Shown here piece after piece: positions 34,457 to 44,136 of a DNA stretch of 64,000 nt (positions are counted from its first letter, which is position 1; every line of letters begins with the position of its first letter). The DNA is taken from positions 186,001 through 250,000 of the forward strand of contig NZ_BMSF01000001.1 of the NCBI RefSeq assembly GCF_014649015.1, written 5' to 3'. The notes under the pieces were generated by a model. The model was not told where the DNA came from, did no database searches, and saw only the letters and a list, made by a program, of their open reading frames with translations. Both the position numbers and the translations under genes were made by a program. Source of the stretch: Streptomyces narbonensis. GTDB lineage: Bacteria; Actinomycetota; Actinomycetes; Streptomycetales; Streptomycetaceae.

Positions 34457-35329
34457 TTACGCCTCTTCCTGCGTCTCGTCCGGCACCTCGCGCAGGGCGT
34501 CCTCGGACAGCCCCTTGCGCCAGTAGCCGACGAACGTCACCCGGCGGCGGTCGAGTTCGCGCTCGCGCACGAAGTGGCGGCGCAGCGCCTTCACCGCGCC
34601 GGACTCGCCCGCGATCCACACGTACGGGGCCTGGCCGGGCAGCTCGGCGCCGCGCACCGCGTCCACGGCGGACGGCGCCCCCTCCTCCCGTACGAGCCAG
34701 GTGACCGTGGCGTCCGCCTCGGTCGCGAGGTCCATGCGGTCGCCGGAGTACGGCACTTCGAGGAAGACCTGCGCGCGGGTCTCGGCCGGCAGCCACTCCA
34801 GGATCGCCGAGGCGGCCGGCAGGGCCGTCTCGTCCGCCCAGATCAGCACGGAGTCGGCGTCCTCGGGAAGCTGGAAGCGGACGCCCGTGTTCGCCGCGAC
34901 CGCGGGGCCGAGGACGACCACCCGGTCACCGGGCTTGGCGCGGCCGGCCCAGCGGCAGGCGGGCCCGACGCCCGCCGCCCCGGCGGCCGATGTCTCAGCG
35001 TGGATCGCGAAGTCGATGTCCATCTCGTTCGGGTCCGTGCGCTGCTCGCGGACCGTGTACGAGCGCATCACGGCCCGCTCGTCGTCCGGCATCGCCCGCC
35101 AGGCGCCCAGGATCGCGTACATGTCCGGGTCGTCGAGCGGCGGCAGGACGGGCGCCTCCTGGCCGGGGTGCGGCAGGAAGAGGGAGAGCGACTGGTCGCG
35201 GCCCCCGGAGGCGAACCTCTTCAGGTCCTCGCCGGTGAAGGTGACGCGGACCAGCGACGGGCCGAGCCGCCGCGTCCGGTCGACCTGGAGGGAGAAGAAC
35301 TGGAACGGGGCGGTCTCGGCGGTCGTCAT
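34457..35329 (-). CDS. desF: Siderophore-interacting protein, ferrioxamine reductase (DesF-like)
   Basis: 290 residues. ViuB/SIP-family flavoprotein that reduces imported ferric siderophore to release iron in the cytosol. The FAD-binding domain includes RDQSLSLFLPHP and MRSYTVREQR, and the NAD(P)H-binding domain includes VLIWADETALPAASAILEWL and APYVWIAGESGAVKALRRHF. It starts 3 bases after the desE stop, so the two are cotranscribed from the upstream iron box. Confidence 0.9.
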   Translation of the reverse strand: MTTAETAPFQFFSLQVDRTRRLGPSLVRVTFTGEDLKRFASGGRDQSLSLFLPHPGQEAPVLPPLDDPDMYAILGAWRAMPDDERAVMRSYTVREQRTDPNEMDIDFAIHAETSAAGAAGVGPACRWAGRAKPGDRVVVLGPAVAANTGVRFQLPEDADSVLIWADETALPAASAILEWLPAETRAQVFLEVPYSGDRMDLATEADATVTWLVREEGAPSAVDAVRGAELPGQAPYVWIAGESGAVKALRRHFVRERELDRRRVTFVGYWRKGLSEDALREVPDETQEEA

Positions 35330-35332
35330 GGG

Positions 35333-36385
35333 TCAGGAAACCTTCTTCGCGTTCTCCAGGGCCTTCGCCAGGTCCTCCAGGAGCGGGGCGCACTTGGCGT
35401 AGGAGTAGACGGGCTCGGTGACGCGCGGGATGACCTGGCCGGCCTTGACGGCGGGCAGTGCGCCCCAGGTGGGCTTGGCCTTCAGCTGCTCCGGCTGGAG
35501 GGTGCCCGTGCGGTTGTCGAGCATGATGACGTCGGCCTTGTACTTGTCGACGTTCTCCCAGCTGAGACCCTCGAACCAGCCGCCCTGGTCCAGCTTGGTC
35601 GGGACGACCAGGTTGACGCCCAGCTCCTTGAAGAAGAGCGTGTCGGTCGGGCGGACCGGGGTGGAGACGTAGAAGAGGTCGGGGGAGCCGGAGCCGATCA
35701 GGACCTTGATGTCCTTCTTGCCCTTGGCGGCCTTGCGGACGCGCTCGGCGGCGGCCTCGAAGCGGGCCTTGTCGGTCTTGATCTGCGCGGTCTGCACGTC
35801 GGCGCCGAGCGAGGCGGCCAGGTCGGCGTGGCGCTGGAGGACGGCCGGCATCGACAGGTCCGAGGCCCACAGGGCGACGCTCGGGGCGATCTTGAGGATC
35901 TTGTCCTTCTGCTCCGCCGGGACGTACCAGAGGTCGTTCTTCTCCCACATGTCCGTGATCAGGACCTCGGGGTTGAGCTTGAGGTACTCCTCGATCTTGA
36001 ACTCGCCCCAGACGTTGCCTATGACCGCGACCTTGTTGATGTCGAGGTCGCCCGCCTGGACGTCCGGCTTCCGCGCCTTGGTCTTCGGGTCCTCGACGTA
36101 GGTCGGGCCGAAGACGCCGACGACCTCGACGCCGAAGTCGTGCAGGGCGGCGGCGGTGCCGGTGAAGGCGACGATCCGCTTCGGGGTGGCCTTCGCCTTG
36201 ACGGTCAGACCGCGGTCGTCCTTGAACTCCCACGGGCCGGACTTCGCCGAGGCGGAGGGAGCGGCGGCACCGTCCTTCTTCTTGTCGCCGCCGCAGGCGA
36301 CGAGCGCGGCGCCGAGCCCGAGAGCGCCGCCCGCGGCCAGCAGGCCGCGACGGGTGAGGTGGTTGGCGCGGGTGGTGCTGGGCAT
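35333..36385 (-). CDS. desE: DesE, ferrioxamine-binding lipoprotein
   Basis: 350 residues from ATG 36385. Surface-anchored substrate-binding protein of the ferric-desferrioxamine ABC importer. A twin-arginine-like start (TRRGLLAAGG) leads to the lipobox AALVACGG with Cys31. The periplasmic-binding fold of class III (FepB/BtuF-like) shows PKRIVAFTGTAAALHDFGVE, NPEVLITDMW and DVIMLDNRTGT. The iron box lies 50 bases upstream. Membrane permease and ATPase partners are not in this window. Confidence 0.95.
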   Translation of the reverse strand: MPSTTRANHLTRRGLLAAGGALGLGAALVACGGDKKKDGAAAPSASAKSGPWEFKDDRGLTVKAKATPKRIVAFTGTAAALHDFGVEVVGVFGPTYVEDPKTKARKPDVQAGDLDINKVAVIGNVWGEFKIEEYLKLNPEVLITDMWEKNDLWYVPAEQKDKILKIAPSVALWASDLSMPAVLQRHADLAASLGADVQTAQIKTDKARFEAAAERVRKAAKGKKDIKVLIGSGSPDLFYVSTPVRPTDTLFFKELGVNLVVPTKLDQGGWFEGLSWENVDKYKADVIMLDNRTGTLQPEQLKAKPTWGALPAVKAGQVIPRVTEPVYSYAKCAPLLEDLAKALENAKKVS

Positions 36386-36434
36386 GGCGGAGTCGCTTTC
36401 GGTACGAGCCGGTGTCGGCCGGGGCAAGTCGAGG

Positions 36435-36453
36435 AAAGGTTAGCCTAACCTCA
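36435..36453. promoter_or_regulatory. Iron box upstream of desE
   Basis: aaaggttagcctaacctca is a 19-bp match to the actinobacterial DmdR/IdeR iron box and shares a 13-bp core, ggttagcctaacc, with the desA box. Confidence 0.94.
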
Positions 36454-36570
36454 CGTTTTTTTGACAGGGTGGAACTTCCCCCGACGACTGTGATGCTCGC
36501 TACTCCTGACGAGGCGAAGGGTGCGCCCGCGCGGCGCGCCGCAAGGGGCGGGTGGGCCGACAGTCGGACG

Positions 36571-38202
36571 ATGGGCGGGATGGCCACCGTCGACACGACC
36601 TCGGAACCGCCGGACCCCAGCACGTCCACGCCCGCGGCTCCGACCACCTCCGCCGGGCGGCCCCTGCCCGGATCGCCGCTCTGGCCGGCCGGGCTCGCGG
36701 TGCTCTTCAGCCTTGCCCAACTGGCCTTGGTCGTCCCGGGGTCGGGCCTCGGCTGGGACGAGGCGGTGTACGTCAGCCAGGTCGGCGGCAACGCCCCGGC
36801 AGCCTTCTTCAGCGCTCCCCGCGCACGGGGCGTCTCGTACCTCGTCGCCCCGGTGGCCGCGGTCACCGACTCCACGGCCGCGATCCGCGTCTACCTCGCC
36901 CTGCTGTCCGGGGCCGCCCTCTGGGGAGCGCTCCGGGCCTGGCGGGGGATCCTGCCCGTGTCGGTCCTGACAGCGGGAGGCGCGCTGTTCACCGGACTGT
37001 GGGTCACGCTGTTCTACGGCCCGCGGGTCATGCCCAACCTGTGGTGCGCGTTCGGCGTGCTGGCCGCCGTGGGGTTGTTCCTGCGGTTCGCCGGTGAGGG
37101 CGGCAGGGGCGTGGGCGGGCGTCGGCGCACGGGCGAGGACGGCGGGAACGTGGGCGGGCGTCGGCGCACCGGCGAGGACGGCGGGAGCGTGGGCGGGCGC
37201 GCGGCGCTCGTGGGGCTCGGGCTCACCGCGGCCGGGGTCACCCTCTTCCGGCCCGGCGACGGTCTCTGGCTCGTCCTGCCGCTCGGCGCGGCGGCGTTGC
37301 TGGTGCCCGCCTGGCGGCGGCGCGCCATCGCGCTCGTCGCCGTGCTCGCCGGAGCGTTCGCGCTCGGGGCGCTGCCGTGGATCGTCGAGGCGTACACCCA
37401 CTACGGCGGCCTCGCCGCGCGGCTGCGGCGGGCCGGGGAGATCCAGGGCTCCCTGGGCTGGTACCTGTCCGTGGACGACCACGCGCGCGCTCTCGCCGGC
37501 CGCACCCTGTGCCGGCCCTGCGACGTGCCCTGGGAGCACCCGTTCACCGCGGTGTGGTGGTTCCTCCTGCCGGTGGCCGTCGCCGCCGGGACGGCCGCCG
37601 CCTCGCGCGCCGGCCGGGGAGCCCCGGTCCTGCTCGCCACCCTGACCGCGGCCGCGCTGGCCGCTCCGTACCTCTTCACCGTCGGCTACGCCGCCCCCCG
37701 CTTCCTGCTCCCCGCGTACGCCCTGCTGGCCGCACCCGTCGGCGAGTGCGCGGTGTCCCTGTTCGCCGCGGCGCGCTCCGCGCGGCGGCGGCGGGCGGCC
37801 ACCGTCCTGCTCGCGGTCGCCCTGCTCGGACACCTCGCGGTGCAGTACGCCGTGCTCGACCTGGCCGTCGGCAACAGCCGTGCCTTGCGGGTCCGGTTCA
37901 CCACCATCGCGACCGCGCTGCACGGTCTCGGCGTCCGGCCGCCCTGCCTGGTCACCGGCCGCGAGTACGTGCTGGTCGGCTACTACGCGGGCTGTTCCTC
38001 CCGCCAGCCGAGCGGACACGACGAGAGCATCACCCCGGACGGCATCGCCGCGGCCGCCCGTCGGATGCCGGTGGCGGTCGTCGTGCCCGCCGGCGCCGCA
38101 CCGCCCGATTACGCCCGCGCCTGGCGCTTCGTGCGGCTCCCGCCGGCCCGGGGCCGGGAAGAGGACTACGACGCGTACATCTCACCCCGTACGCGGCGGT
38201 GA
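36571..38202 (+). CDS. Polytopic membrane protein, GT-C glycosyltransferase-like
   Basis: 543 residues from ATG 36571 (ATG 36580 is an alternative). About ten hydrophobic segments. The first extracytoplasmic loop has GLGWDEAVYVSQVGGNAPAA, resembling the Asp-containing loop of ArnT/PMT-type GT-C enzymes, and the C-terminal soluble region has PPCLVTGREYVLVGYYAGCS. A lipid-phosphate-sugar transferase is plausible, acceptor unknown. A hydrophilic loop contains 14-residue tandem repeats. It is inserted between two otherwise adjacent conserved clusters (des and leucine catabolism), so it may be strain-variable. Confidence 0.65.
   Translation: MGGMATVDTTSEPPDPSTSTPAAPTTSAGRPLPGSPLWPAGLAVLFSLAQLALVVPGSGLGWDEAVYVSQVGGNAPAAFFSAPRARGVSYLVAPVAAVTDSTAAIRVYLALLSGAALWGALRAWRGILPVSVLTAGGALFTGLWVTLFYGPRVMPNLWCAFGVLAAVGLFLRFAGEGGRGVGGRRRTGEDGGNVGGRRRTGEDGGSVGGRAALVGLGLTAAGVTLFRPGDGLWLVLPLGAAALLVPAWRRRAIALVAVLAGAFALGALPWIVEAYTHYGGLAARLRRAGEIQGSLGWYLSVDDHARALAGRTLCRPCDVPWEHPFTAVWWFLLPVAVAAGTAAASRAGRGAPVLLATLTAAALAAPYLFTVGYAAPRFLLPAYALLAAPVGECAVSLFAAARSARRRRAATVLLAVALLGHLAVQYAVLDLAVGNSRALRVRFTTIATALHGLGVRPPCLVTGREYVLVGYYAGCSSRQPSGHDESITPDGIAAAARRMPVAVVVPAGAAPPDYARAWRFVRLPPARGREEDYDAYISPRTRR
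37111..37194 (+). repeat. Two 42-bp in-frame tandem repeats
   Basis: Units at 37111-37152 and 37153-37194, with a partial third, differ by only two bases and encode VGGRRRTGEDGG(N/S) in a cytoplasmic-looking loop of the membrane protein. Confidence 0.85.
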
Positions 38203-38227
38203 CCGACACGGGGCCGCCGTCACGACT

Positions 38228-38261
38228 GTGCCCGCCGCCCCGGGGAAGGGGCGGCGGGCAC
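38228..38261. terminator. Terminator between membrane protein gene and acdH
   Basis: Perfect 14-bp stem gtgcccgccgcccc/ggggcggcgggcac with a 6-nt loop, between two convergent genes. Confidence 0.88.
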
Positions 38262-38283
38262 GGTCCCGTACACGCGTCGAGGA

Positions 38284-39444
38284 TCAGGCCGGCAGGCCCA
38301 ACTCCCGCGCGATCAGCATCCGCTGGACCTCGCTCGTGCCCTCGCCGATCTCCAGGATCTTCGAGTCGCGCCACATGCGGGCCACCGGGTACTCGTTCAT
38401 GAAGCCGTAGCCGCCGTGGATCTGGGTGGCGTCACGGGCGTTGTCGACGGCCACCGTCGAGGAGTACAGCTTGGCGATCGCCGCCTCCTTCTTGAAGGAC
38501 TCGCCGAGGACCAGGCGCGAGGCCGCGTCCCGCCAGCCGATCCGCGACATGTGAGCCTTCGTCTCCATGTCGGCGATCTTGAACTGGATCGCCTGGTTGT
38601 CGGCGATCGGCCGGCCGAAGGCGTGCCGCTCGTGCGCGTACTTCACCGACTCGTCCACACAGCCCTGCGCGAGACCCGTCGCGAGCGCCGCGATGGCGAC
38701 CCGGCCCTCGTCCAGGATCCGCAGGAACTGCGCGTAGCCGCGGCCCTCTTCGCCCAGCAGGTTCTCCACCGGGACGCGGACGTCATCGAAGGAGAGCTCG
38801 CGGGTGTCCGAGGCGTTCCAGCCGACCTTCGAGTACGGGGCGGCGACCGTGAAGCCCGGCGTGCCGGACGGGACGATGATCGAGGAGATCAGCGGGCGGC
38901 CGTCGGGCTTGCGGCCGGTGACCGCCGTGACGGTCACCAGACCCGTGATGTCCGTACCGGAGTTGGTGATGAAGCACTTCGAGCCGTTGATGACCCAGTG
39001 GTCGCCGTCGCGGACGGCGGTCGTGCGGGTGCCGCCGGCGTCCGAGCCCGCACCGGGCTCGGTGAGGCCGAAGGCGCCGAGGACCTCGCCGGAGCAGAGC
39101 TTCGGCAGCCACTCGCGCTTCTGCTCCTCCGTGCCGAAGCGGAAGACCGGCATGGCGCCGAGGGAGACGCCCGCCTCCAGCGTGATGGCGACGGAGGAGT
39201 CGACGCGGGCCAGCTCCTCCAGGGCGATCCCGAGGGCGAGATAGTCGCCGCCCATGCCGCCGTACTCCTCCGGGAAGGGGAGGCCGAACAGGCCCATGCG
39301 GCCCATCTCGCGGACGATCTCGTACGGGAACTCGTGCCGCTCGTAGAAGTCGCCGATCTTCGGGGCGACGACGTCGTGCGCGAAGGCCTCGACGGTGCGG
39401 CGGAGTTCCTCGTGCTCTTCGGTGAGCCGGTGGTCGAGGGACAT
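38284..39444 (-). CDS. acdH: Acyl-CoA dehydrogenase (AcdH-like, branched-chain/isovaleryl-CoA type)
   Basis: 386 residues from ATG 39444 after AAGGAG. FAD-dependent alpha,beta-dehydrogenase. GAFGLTEPGAGSDAGGTRTT and DHWVINGSKCFITNSG are the N-terminal and middle-domain signatures; QIHGGYGFMNEYPVARMWRD and LEIGEGTSEVQRMLIARELG are C-terminal. It is the last gene of a methylcrotonyl-CoA carboxylase/HMG-CoA lyase operon, which fits isovaleryl-CoA oxidation in leucine catabolism. Synteny matches S. coelicolor acdH (from memory), implicated in branched-chain amino acid use. Confidence 0.88.
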   Translation of the reverse strand: MSLDHRLTEEHEELRRTVEAFAHDVVAPKIGDFYERHEFPYEIVREMGRMGLFGLPFPEEYGGMGGDYLALGIALEELARVDSSVAITLEAGVSLGAMPVFRFGTEEQKREWLPKLCSGEVLGAFGLTEPGAGSDAGGTRTTAVRDGDHWVINGSKCFITNSGTDITGLVTVTAVTGRKPDGRPLISSIIVPSGTPGFTVAAPYSKVGWNASDTRELSFDDVRVPVENLLGEEGRGYAQFLRILDEGRVAIAALATGLAQGCVDESVKYAHERHAFGRPIADNQAIQFKIADMETKAHMSRIGWRDAASRLVLGESFKKEAAIAKLYSSTVAVDNARDATQIHGGYGFMNEYPVARMWRDSKILEIGEGTSEVQRMLIARELGLPA

Positions 39445-39452
39445 GGGTTTCG

Positions 39453-40388
39453 TCACTCCTTGTGGGAGAGGGCGCGGACGGTACGGGAAGGGCTGGGCCG
39501 GCCCAGCTGTTCGGCCATCCACCCGCTCGTGGCGGTGAGGGCGGCCAGATCGACCCCGGTCTCGATGCCGAGACCGTCGAGCATCCACACGAGATCCTCG
39601 GTGGCGAGATTGCCGGTGGCGCTCTTCGCGTACGGGCAGCCGCCGAGGCCGCCGGCGGAGGCGTCGACCGTCGTCACCCCGTGCCGCAGCGCGGCGAGGG
39701 TGTTGGACAGGGCCTGCCCGTAGGTGTCGTGGAAGTGCACGGCGATACGGGAGGTGGGGACCCCGGCCTCGTTCAGCGCGGTCAGGAGCGCCTGGACGTG
39801 GCCCGGGGTGGCGACGCCGATCGTGTCGCCGAGGCTCAGCTCGTCGCAGCCCATCTCGGCGAGGGCCTTCGTGACGCGGACGACCTGCTCGATCGGGACG
39901 GCGCCCTCCCAGGGGTCGCCGAAGCACATCGAGAGGTAGCCGCGGACCTTGAGGCCCGCCTCTATGGCGCGGGTGACCGTCGGCGCGAAGAGCGCGAGCG
40001 CCTCGTCGACGGTCCGGTTGAGGTTGGCCTTCGCGAAGGACTCGGTCGCCGAGGCGAAGACCGCGATCTCCCGCGCCCCGAGCGCGAGCGCCCGGTCGAG
40101 GCCGCGCTCGTTCGGCACGAGCACCGGGAGGCGGACGGGCAGGTCGCGGACGAGCGGGAACAGCTCCTCGGCGTCGGCCAGCTGGGGCACCCACTTCGGG
40201 TGCACGAAGCTCGTGGCCTCGACGGTGTCCAGGCCGGCGGCGGCGAGCCGCCGGACGAACTCCGCCTTCACGGCGGTCGGGACGGCCGTCTTCTCGTTCT
40301 GCAGCCCGTCGCGGGCGCCGACCTCGTGGATCCGGACCCGGGCGGGGAGCGAGGGGTCGGCGACGGTCATGGGCAGGCCGGTGGTCAT
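39453..40388 (-). CDS. mvaB: Hydroxymethylglutaryl-CoA lyase
   Basis: 311 residues. Cleaves HMG-CoA to acetoacetate and acetyl-CoA, the last step of leucine degradation. A TIM-barrel with EVGARDGLQNEKTAVPTAVK (catalytic Arg/Asp), the metal-binding HFHDTYGQAL, and SAGGLGGCPYAKSATGN with the conserved catalytic Cys. The start overlaps the stop of the biotin-carrying subunit gene by 4 nt. Confidence 0.94.
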   Translation of the reverse strand: MTTGLPMTVADPSLPARVRIHEVGARDGLQNEKTAVPTAVKAEFVRRLAAAGLDTVEATSFVHPKWVPQLADAEELFPLVRDLPVRLPVLVPNERGLDRALALGAREIAVFASATESFAKANLNRTVDEALALFAPTVTRAIEAGLKVRGYLSMCFGDPWEGAVPIEQVVRVTKALAEMGCDELSLGDTIGVATPGHVQALLTALNEAGVPTSRIAVHFHDTYGQALSNTLAALRHGVTTVDASAGGLGGCPYAKSATGNLATEDLVWMLDGLGIETGVDLAALTATSGWMAEQLGRPSPSRTVRALSHKE

Positions 40389-42418
40389 GCGTCCTCCTCC
40401 TCGTGGGGCGTCACCACGGCCAGGATCTGGTCCATGGCGACGGTGGTGCCGGGCGTGACGTCGAGCTCGGTGACGGTGCCGGCGTGCGGGGCGGAGATGA
40501 CGTGCTCCATCTTCATCGCCTCGACGACGAGCAGGCTCTGCCCGGCCTCGACCTCGTCCCCGACGGCCACCTTGACGACCGTGACGGTGCCGGGCATCGG
40601 CGCGGCGAGCGTGTCCGCCCCGCCGTGCCTCGCCCCGCTGAGCGCGGCCTCGACGGGGTCGTGGTCCAGGACGTGCCAGGAGTCGCCGTCACGGCCGAGC
40701 CAGACTCCCTCCGGGGAGGTGGCGACGGTGAAGTGGTGGGTGACGCCGTCGAGGGAGACGGAGATGTCCCCCACCCCGCCGCTGCCCGAAACCCTGCCGG
40801 GGGCGGAGGGCGTGCCGCCCAGGGTGGCGGTGAGGGCGCCGGCTTCGCCGGGCTCGCCGAGCAGGAGCTCGGCGGTCGCGGCGGTGCCGCGTACGCGAAC
40901 CGGGACCGGCTCGTGGCCCGGGATGCGGAAGTGGTGCGGTGTCCAGGCGGGCCGGCCGCCGAGGCGCCAGCCCGTACGGGCGTCGAAGGGGTCCGTCCAG
41001 CCCGGTTCCGCAGGGGGTGCGGCCGGGAACTGGCGCAGCAGCGCCGCGGCTGCGTACACCTCGGCCGGGACGCCCTCGGGGACCAGGCTCTCCGCGTCCC
41101 TTTCCACCAGGCCCGTGTCGAGGTCGCCCGCGATCACGTCCTCGTGGGCCAGGAGGCGGCGCAGGAAGCCCGCGTTGGTCGGGACGCCGAGGGTGACCGT
41201 GTCCGCGAGGGCCGCGCGCAGCTTGCGGAGGGCCGTCGGGCGGTCCTTCGCGTGGACGATGACCTTCGACAGCATCGGGTCGTAGAGGGACGAGACCTCC
41301 GTGCCCTGGGAGAGACCCGAGTCCGTCCGGACTCCGTTCCCCTGCGGCTCGTTCAGCGCGAGGACCGTGCCGCCCGAGGGGAGGAAGCCCCGCGAGGGGT
41401 CCTCCGCGCAGATGCGGGCCTCGATCGCCCAGCCGTCGAGCCGGATGTCGTCCTGCGTGAAGGGGAGCGGCTCGCCGGCGGCCACCCGCAGCTGCCACTC
41501 CACCAGGTCGATGCCGGTGATCAGCTCGGTCACCGGGTGCTCGACCTGGAGACGGGTGTTCATCTCCATGAAGTAGTACGCCGACGGGTCGACGCCCGGC
41601 ACGATGAACTCGACCGTGCCCGCGCCCACGTAGCCGCAGGACCGTGCCGCCTCGACCGCCGCCGCACCCATGGCGGCGCGGATCTCGGGGGTGAGGAGGA
41701 CGCTCGGCGCCTCCTCGATGATCTTCTGGTGGCGGCGCTGGAGCGAGCACTCGCGCTCGCCGAGGTGCACCACGTTCCCGTGGGTGTCGGCGAGGACCTG
41801 GATCTCGATGTGCCGGGGCCGGTCGATCCACCGCTCCACGAGCAGCGTGTCGTCGCCGAAGGACGCGCGCGCCTCACGGCGGGCCGCCGCGATCTCCTCC
41901 TCCAGGACCGTCAGGTCCCGGACGAGCCGCATGCCCTTGCCGCCGCCGCCGGCGGACGGCTTGAGCAGGACGGGAGCGCCCAGCTCGCGGGCCGCCTCGA
42001 CCAGTTCGGGATCGGCGGCGCCGGGGACGACGGGCACGCCCGCCGTCTTCACGGTCTCCTTCGCCCGGATCTTGTCGCCCATCAGGGAGATCGCCTCGGC
42101 GCTCGGGCCGATGAAGACCAGACCGGCGTCGGCGCAGGCCCGCGCGAAGGCGGCGTTCTCCGCGAGGAAGCCGTAGCCCGGGTGCACGGCCTGTGCCCCG
42201 GTGCGGGCGGCGGCGTCGAGGAGCGCCGGAACCGACAGGTAGGACTCGGCGGCCGGCGGCGGACCGATCCGTACCGCCGTGTCCGCCTCGCGGACGTGCC
42301 GGGCGTCGGCGTCCGCGTCGCTGTAGACGGCCACCGAGCGGACGCCGAGCTCCCGCAGGGTGCGGATGACGCGGACGGCGATCTCGCCCCGGTTGGCCAC
42401 GAGGACGGTGTCGAACAT
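40385..42418 (-). CDS. Acyl-CoA (methylcrotonyl-CoA type) carboxylase alpha subunit, biotinylated
   Basis: 677 residues from ATG 42418, which follows AGGAG. The biotin carboxylase domain (about 1-450) has VLVANRGEIAVRVIRTLREL, the ATP-grasp Gly-rich loop KPSAGGGGKGMRLV and EMNTRLQVEHPVTE. A linker region leads to a C-terminal biotinyl domain with Lys636 in EAMKMEHV. Operon context with HMG-CoA lyase and an acyl-CoA dehydrogenase indicates methylcrotonyl-CoA carboxylase, although these subunits are often labelled acetyl/propionyl-CoA carboxylase. Confidence 0.93.
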   Translation of the reverse strand: MFDTVLVANRGEIAVRVIRTLRELGVRSVAVYSDADADARHVREADTAVRIGPPPAAESYLSVPALLDAAARTGAQAVHPGYGFLAENAAFARACADAGLVFIGPSAEAISLMGDKIRAKETVKTAGVPVVPGAADPELVEAARELGAPVLLKPSAGGGGKGMRLVRDLTVLEEEIAAARREARASFGDDTLLVERWIDRPRHIEIQVLADTHGNVVHLGERECSLQRRHQKIIEEAPSVLLTPEIRAAMGAAAVEAARSCGYVGAGTVEFIVPGVDPSAYYFMEMNTRLQVEHPVTELITGIDLVEWQLRVAAGEPLPFTQDDIRLDGWAIEARICAEDPSRGFLPSGGTVLALNEPQGNGVRTDSGLSQGTEVSSLYDPMLSKVIVHAKDRPTALRKLRAALADTVTLGVPTNAGFLRRLLAHEDVIAGDLDTGLVERDAESLVPEGVPAEVYAAAALLRQFPAAPPAEPGWTDPFDARTGWRLGGRPAWTPHHFRIPGHEPVPVRVRGTAATAELLLGEPGEAGALTATLGGTPSAPGRVSGSGGVGDISVSLDGVTHHFTVATSPEGVWLGRDGDSWHVLDHDPVEAALSGARHGGADTLAAPMPGTVTVVKVAVGDEVEAGQSLLVVEAMKMEHVISAPHAGTVTELDVTPGTTVAMDQILAVVTPHEEEDA

Positions 42419-42441
42419 GCTGTGCATCTCCTGAGGGCCCT

Positions 42442-44049
42442 TCACATCCGGAAGACGCCGAACTGGGGGTCACCCAGGGGCGCGTTGGCACAGGCGGTCA
42501 GGGCGAGGCCGAGGACCTGCCGGGTCTCCAGGGGGTCGATGACCCCGTCGTCCCACAGCCGGGCCGAGGCGTAGTAGGCGCTGCCCTGGGTCTCGTACTG
42601 CTCGCGGATCGGAGCCTTGAAGGCCTCCTCGTCCGCCGCGCTCCAGTCGTCGCCGAGCTGGTCCCGCTTGACCGTCGCGAGGACGGACGCGGCCTGCTCG
42701 CCGCCCATGACGGAGATCTTGGCGTTGGGCCACATCCACAGGAAGCGGGGGGAGTAGGCCCGGCCGCACATCGAGTAGTTGCCCGCGCCGTACGAACCGC
42801 CGACGACGACCGTCAGCTTCGGGACCCGGGTGGTGGCCACGGCCGTGACCATCTTGGCGCCGTGCTTGGCGATGCCGCCGTGCTCGTAGGCCTTGCCGAC
42901 CATGAAGCCGGTGATGTTCTGGAGGAAGACGAGCGGGATCCCGCGCTGGTCGCACAGCTCGATGAAGTGCGCGCCCTTCTGGGCGGACTCGGCGAACAGG
43001 ATGCCGTTGTTGGCGACGATCCCGACGGGGTGGCCGTGGATCCGGGCGAAGCCGGTGATCAGCGTCTGCCCGTACTCGGACTTGAACTCCTGGAAGCGGG
43101 AGCCGTCCACGACGCGGGCGATCACCTCGCGCACGTCGTACGGGGTACGGGAGTCCACCGGCACCGCGCCGTACAGCCCGGCCGGGTCGACCTTCGGCTC
43201 CTCGGCCGGCTCGACCGACCAGGGCAGCGGGCCGCGCTCGGGGAGCGTGGCGACGATGTTCCGGACGATGCGCAGGGCGTGGGCGTCGTCCTCGGCGAGG
43301 TGGTCGGTGACGCCGGAGATCCGGGAGTGGACCTCGCCGCCGCCCAGCTCCTCGGCCGTGACGACCTCGCCGGTCGCCGCCTTCACCAGCGGCGGACCGC
43401 CCAGGAAGATCGTGCCCTGGTTCCGGACGATCACGGCCTCGTCGCTCATCGCCGGGACGTACGCGCCGCCGGCCGTGCACGAGCCGAGGACCGCCGCGAT
43501 CTGCGGGATGCCCGCGCCGGACATCCTGGCCTGGTTGTAGAAGATCCGGCCGAAGTGCTCCCGGTCCGGGAAGACCTCGTCCTGCATCGGCAGGAAGGCG
43601 CCGCCCGAGTCGACCAGGTAGAGGCAGGGGAGACGATTCTCCAGCGCCACCTCCTGGGCGCGCAGGTGCTTCTTCACCGTCATCGGGTAGTACGTGCCGC
43701 CCTTGACGGTCGCGTCGTTGGCGACGATCACGCACTCGCGGCCCGAGACCCGGCCGATGCCGGCGATGACCCCGGCGGCCGGTGCCTGGTCGCCGTACAT
43801 CCCGTTCGCCGCCAGCGGGGCCAGCTCCAGGAAGGGCGAGCCCGGGTCCAGGAGGGTGTCCACGCGGTCCCTCGGCAGCAGCTTCCCGCGCGCCGTGTGC
43901 CGGGCGCGGGACTTCTCACCGCCTCCCAGAGCGGCGGCGGCGAGCTTGGCGCGCAGGGTCGCGGCCAGCTCGTGGTGCGCCGACTCGTTGGCCTGCCAGG
44001 CCGCGGACGCGGGATCCGCCGCGCTCGTCAGCACAGGTGCCTGCTGCAT
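42442..44049 (-). CDS. Acyl-CoA (methylcrotonyl-CoA type) carboxylase beta subunit
   Basis: 535 residues. Carboxyltransferase of the crotonase superfamily that moves CO2 from biotin to 3-methylcrotonyl-CoA. The N half has [38 protein letters not shown] and [17 protein letters not shown]; the C half has [39 protein letters not shown] and [20 protein letters not shown]. These blocks are typical of MccB rather than PccB. It is first in the operon and divergent from the TetR gene, with paired operators between them. Confidence 0.93.
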   Translation of the reverse strand: MQQAPVLTSAADPASAAWQANESAHHELAATLRAKLAAAALGGGEKSRARHTARGKLLPRDRVDTLLDPGSPFLELAPLAANGMYGDQAPAAGVIAGIGRVSGRECVIVANDATVKGGTYYPMTVKKHLRAQEVALENRLPCLYLVDSGGAFLPMQDEVFPDREHFGRIFYNQARMSGAGIPQIAAVLGSCTAGGAYVPAMSDEAVIVRNQGTIFLGGPPLVKAATGEVVTAEELGGGEVHSRISGVTDHLAEDDAHALRIVRNIVATLPERGPLPWSVEPAEEPKVDPAGLYGAVPVDSRTPYDVREVIARVVDGSRFQEFKSEYGQTLITGFARIHGHPVGIVANNGILFAESAQKGAHFIELCDQRGIPLVFLQNITGFMVGKAYEHGGIAKHGAKMVTAVATTRVPKLTVVVGGSYGAGNYSMCGRAYSPRFLWMWPNAKISVMGGEQAASVLATVKRDQLGDDWSAADEEAFKAPIREQYETQGSAYYASARLWDDGVIDPLETRQVLGLALTACANAPLGDPQFGVFRM

Positions 44050-44069
44050 CCCTCGAGCTCCCTTGCTCG

Positions 44070-44114
44070 GTTAATGAGCGTTAACGTATGGCGCCCAGGT
44101 TAACGACCGCTAAC
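44070..44114. promoter_or_regulatory. Twin TetR operators between carboxylase operon and regulator
   Basis: Two near-identical palindromes, gttaatgagcgttaac (44070-44085) and gttaacgaccgctaac (44099-44114), follow the pattern GTTAAyGAsCGyTAAC with centres 29 bp apart. They lie in the 87-bp gap between the divergent genes, an arrangement expected for TetR repression of both. Confidence 0.8.
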
Positions 44115-44136
44115 CGGGTTGTCTAGAATCGATCGC

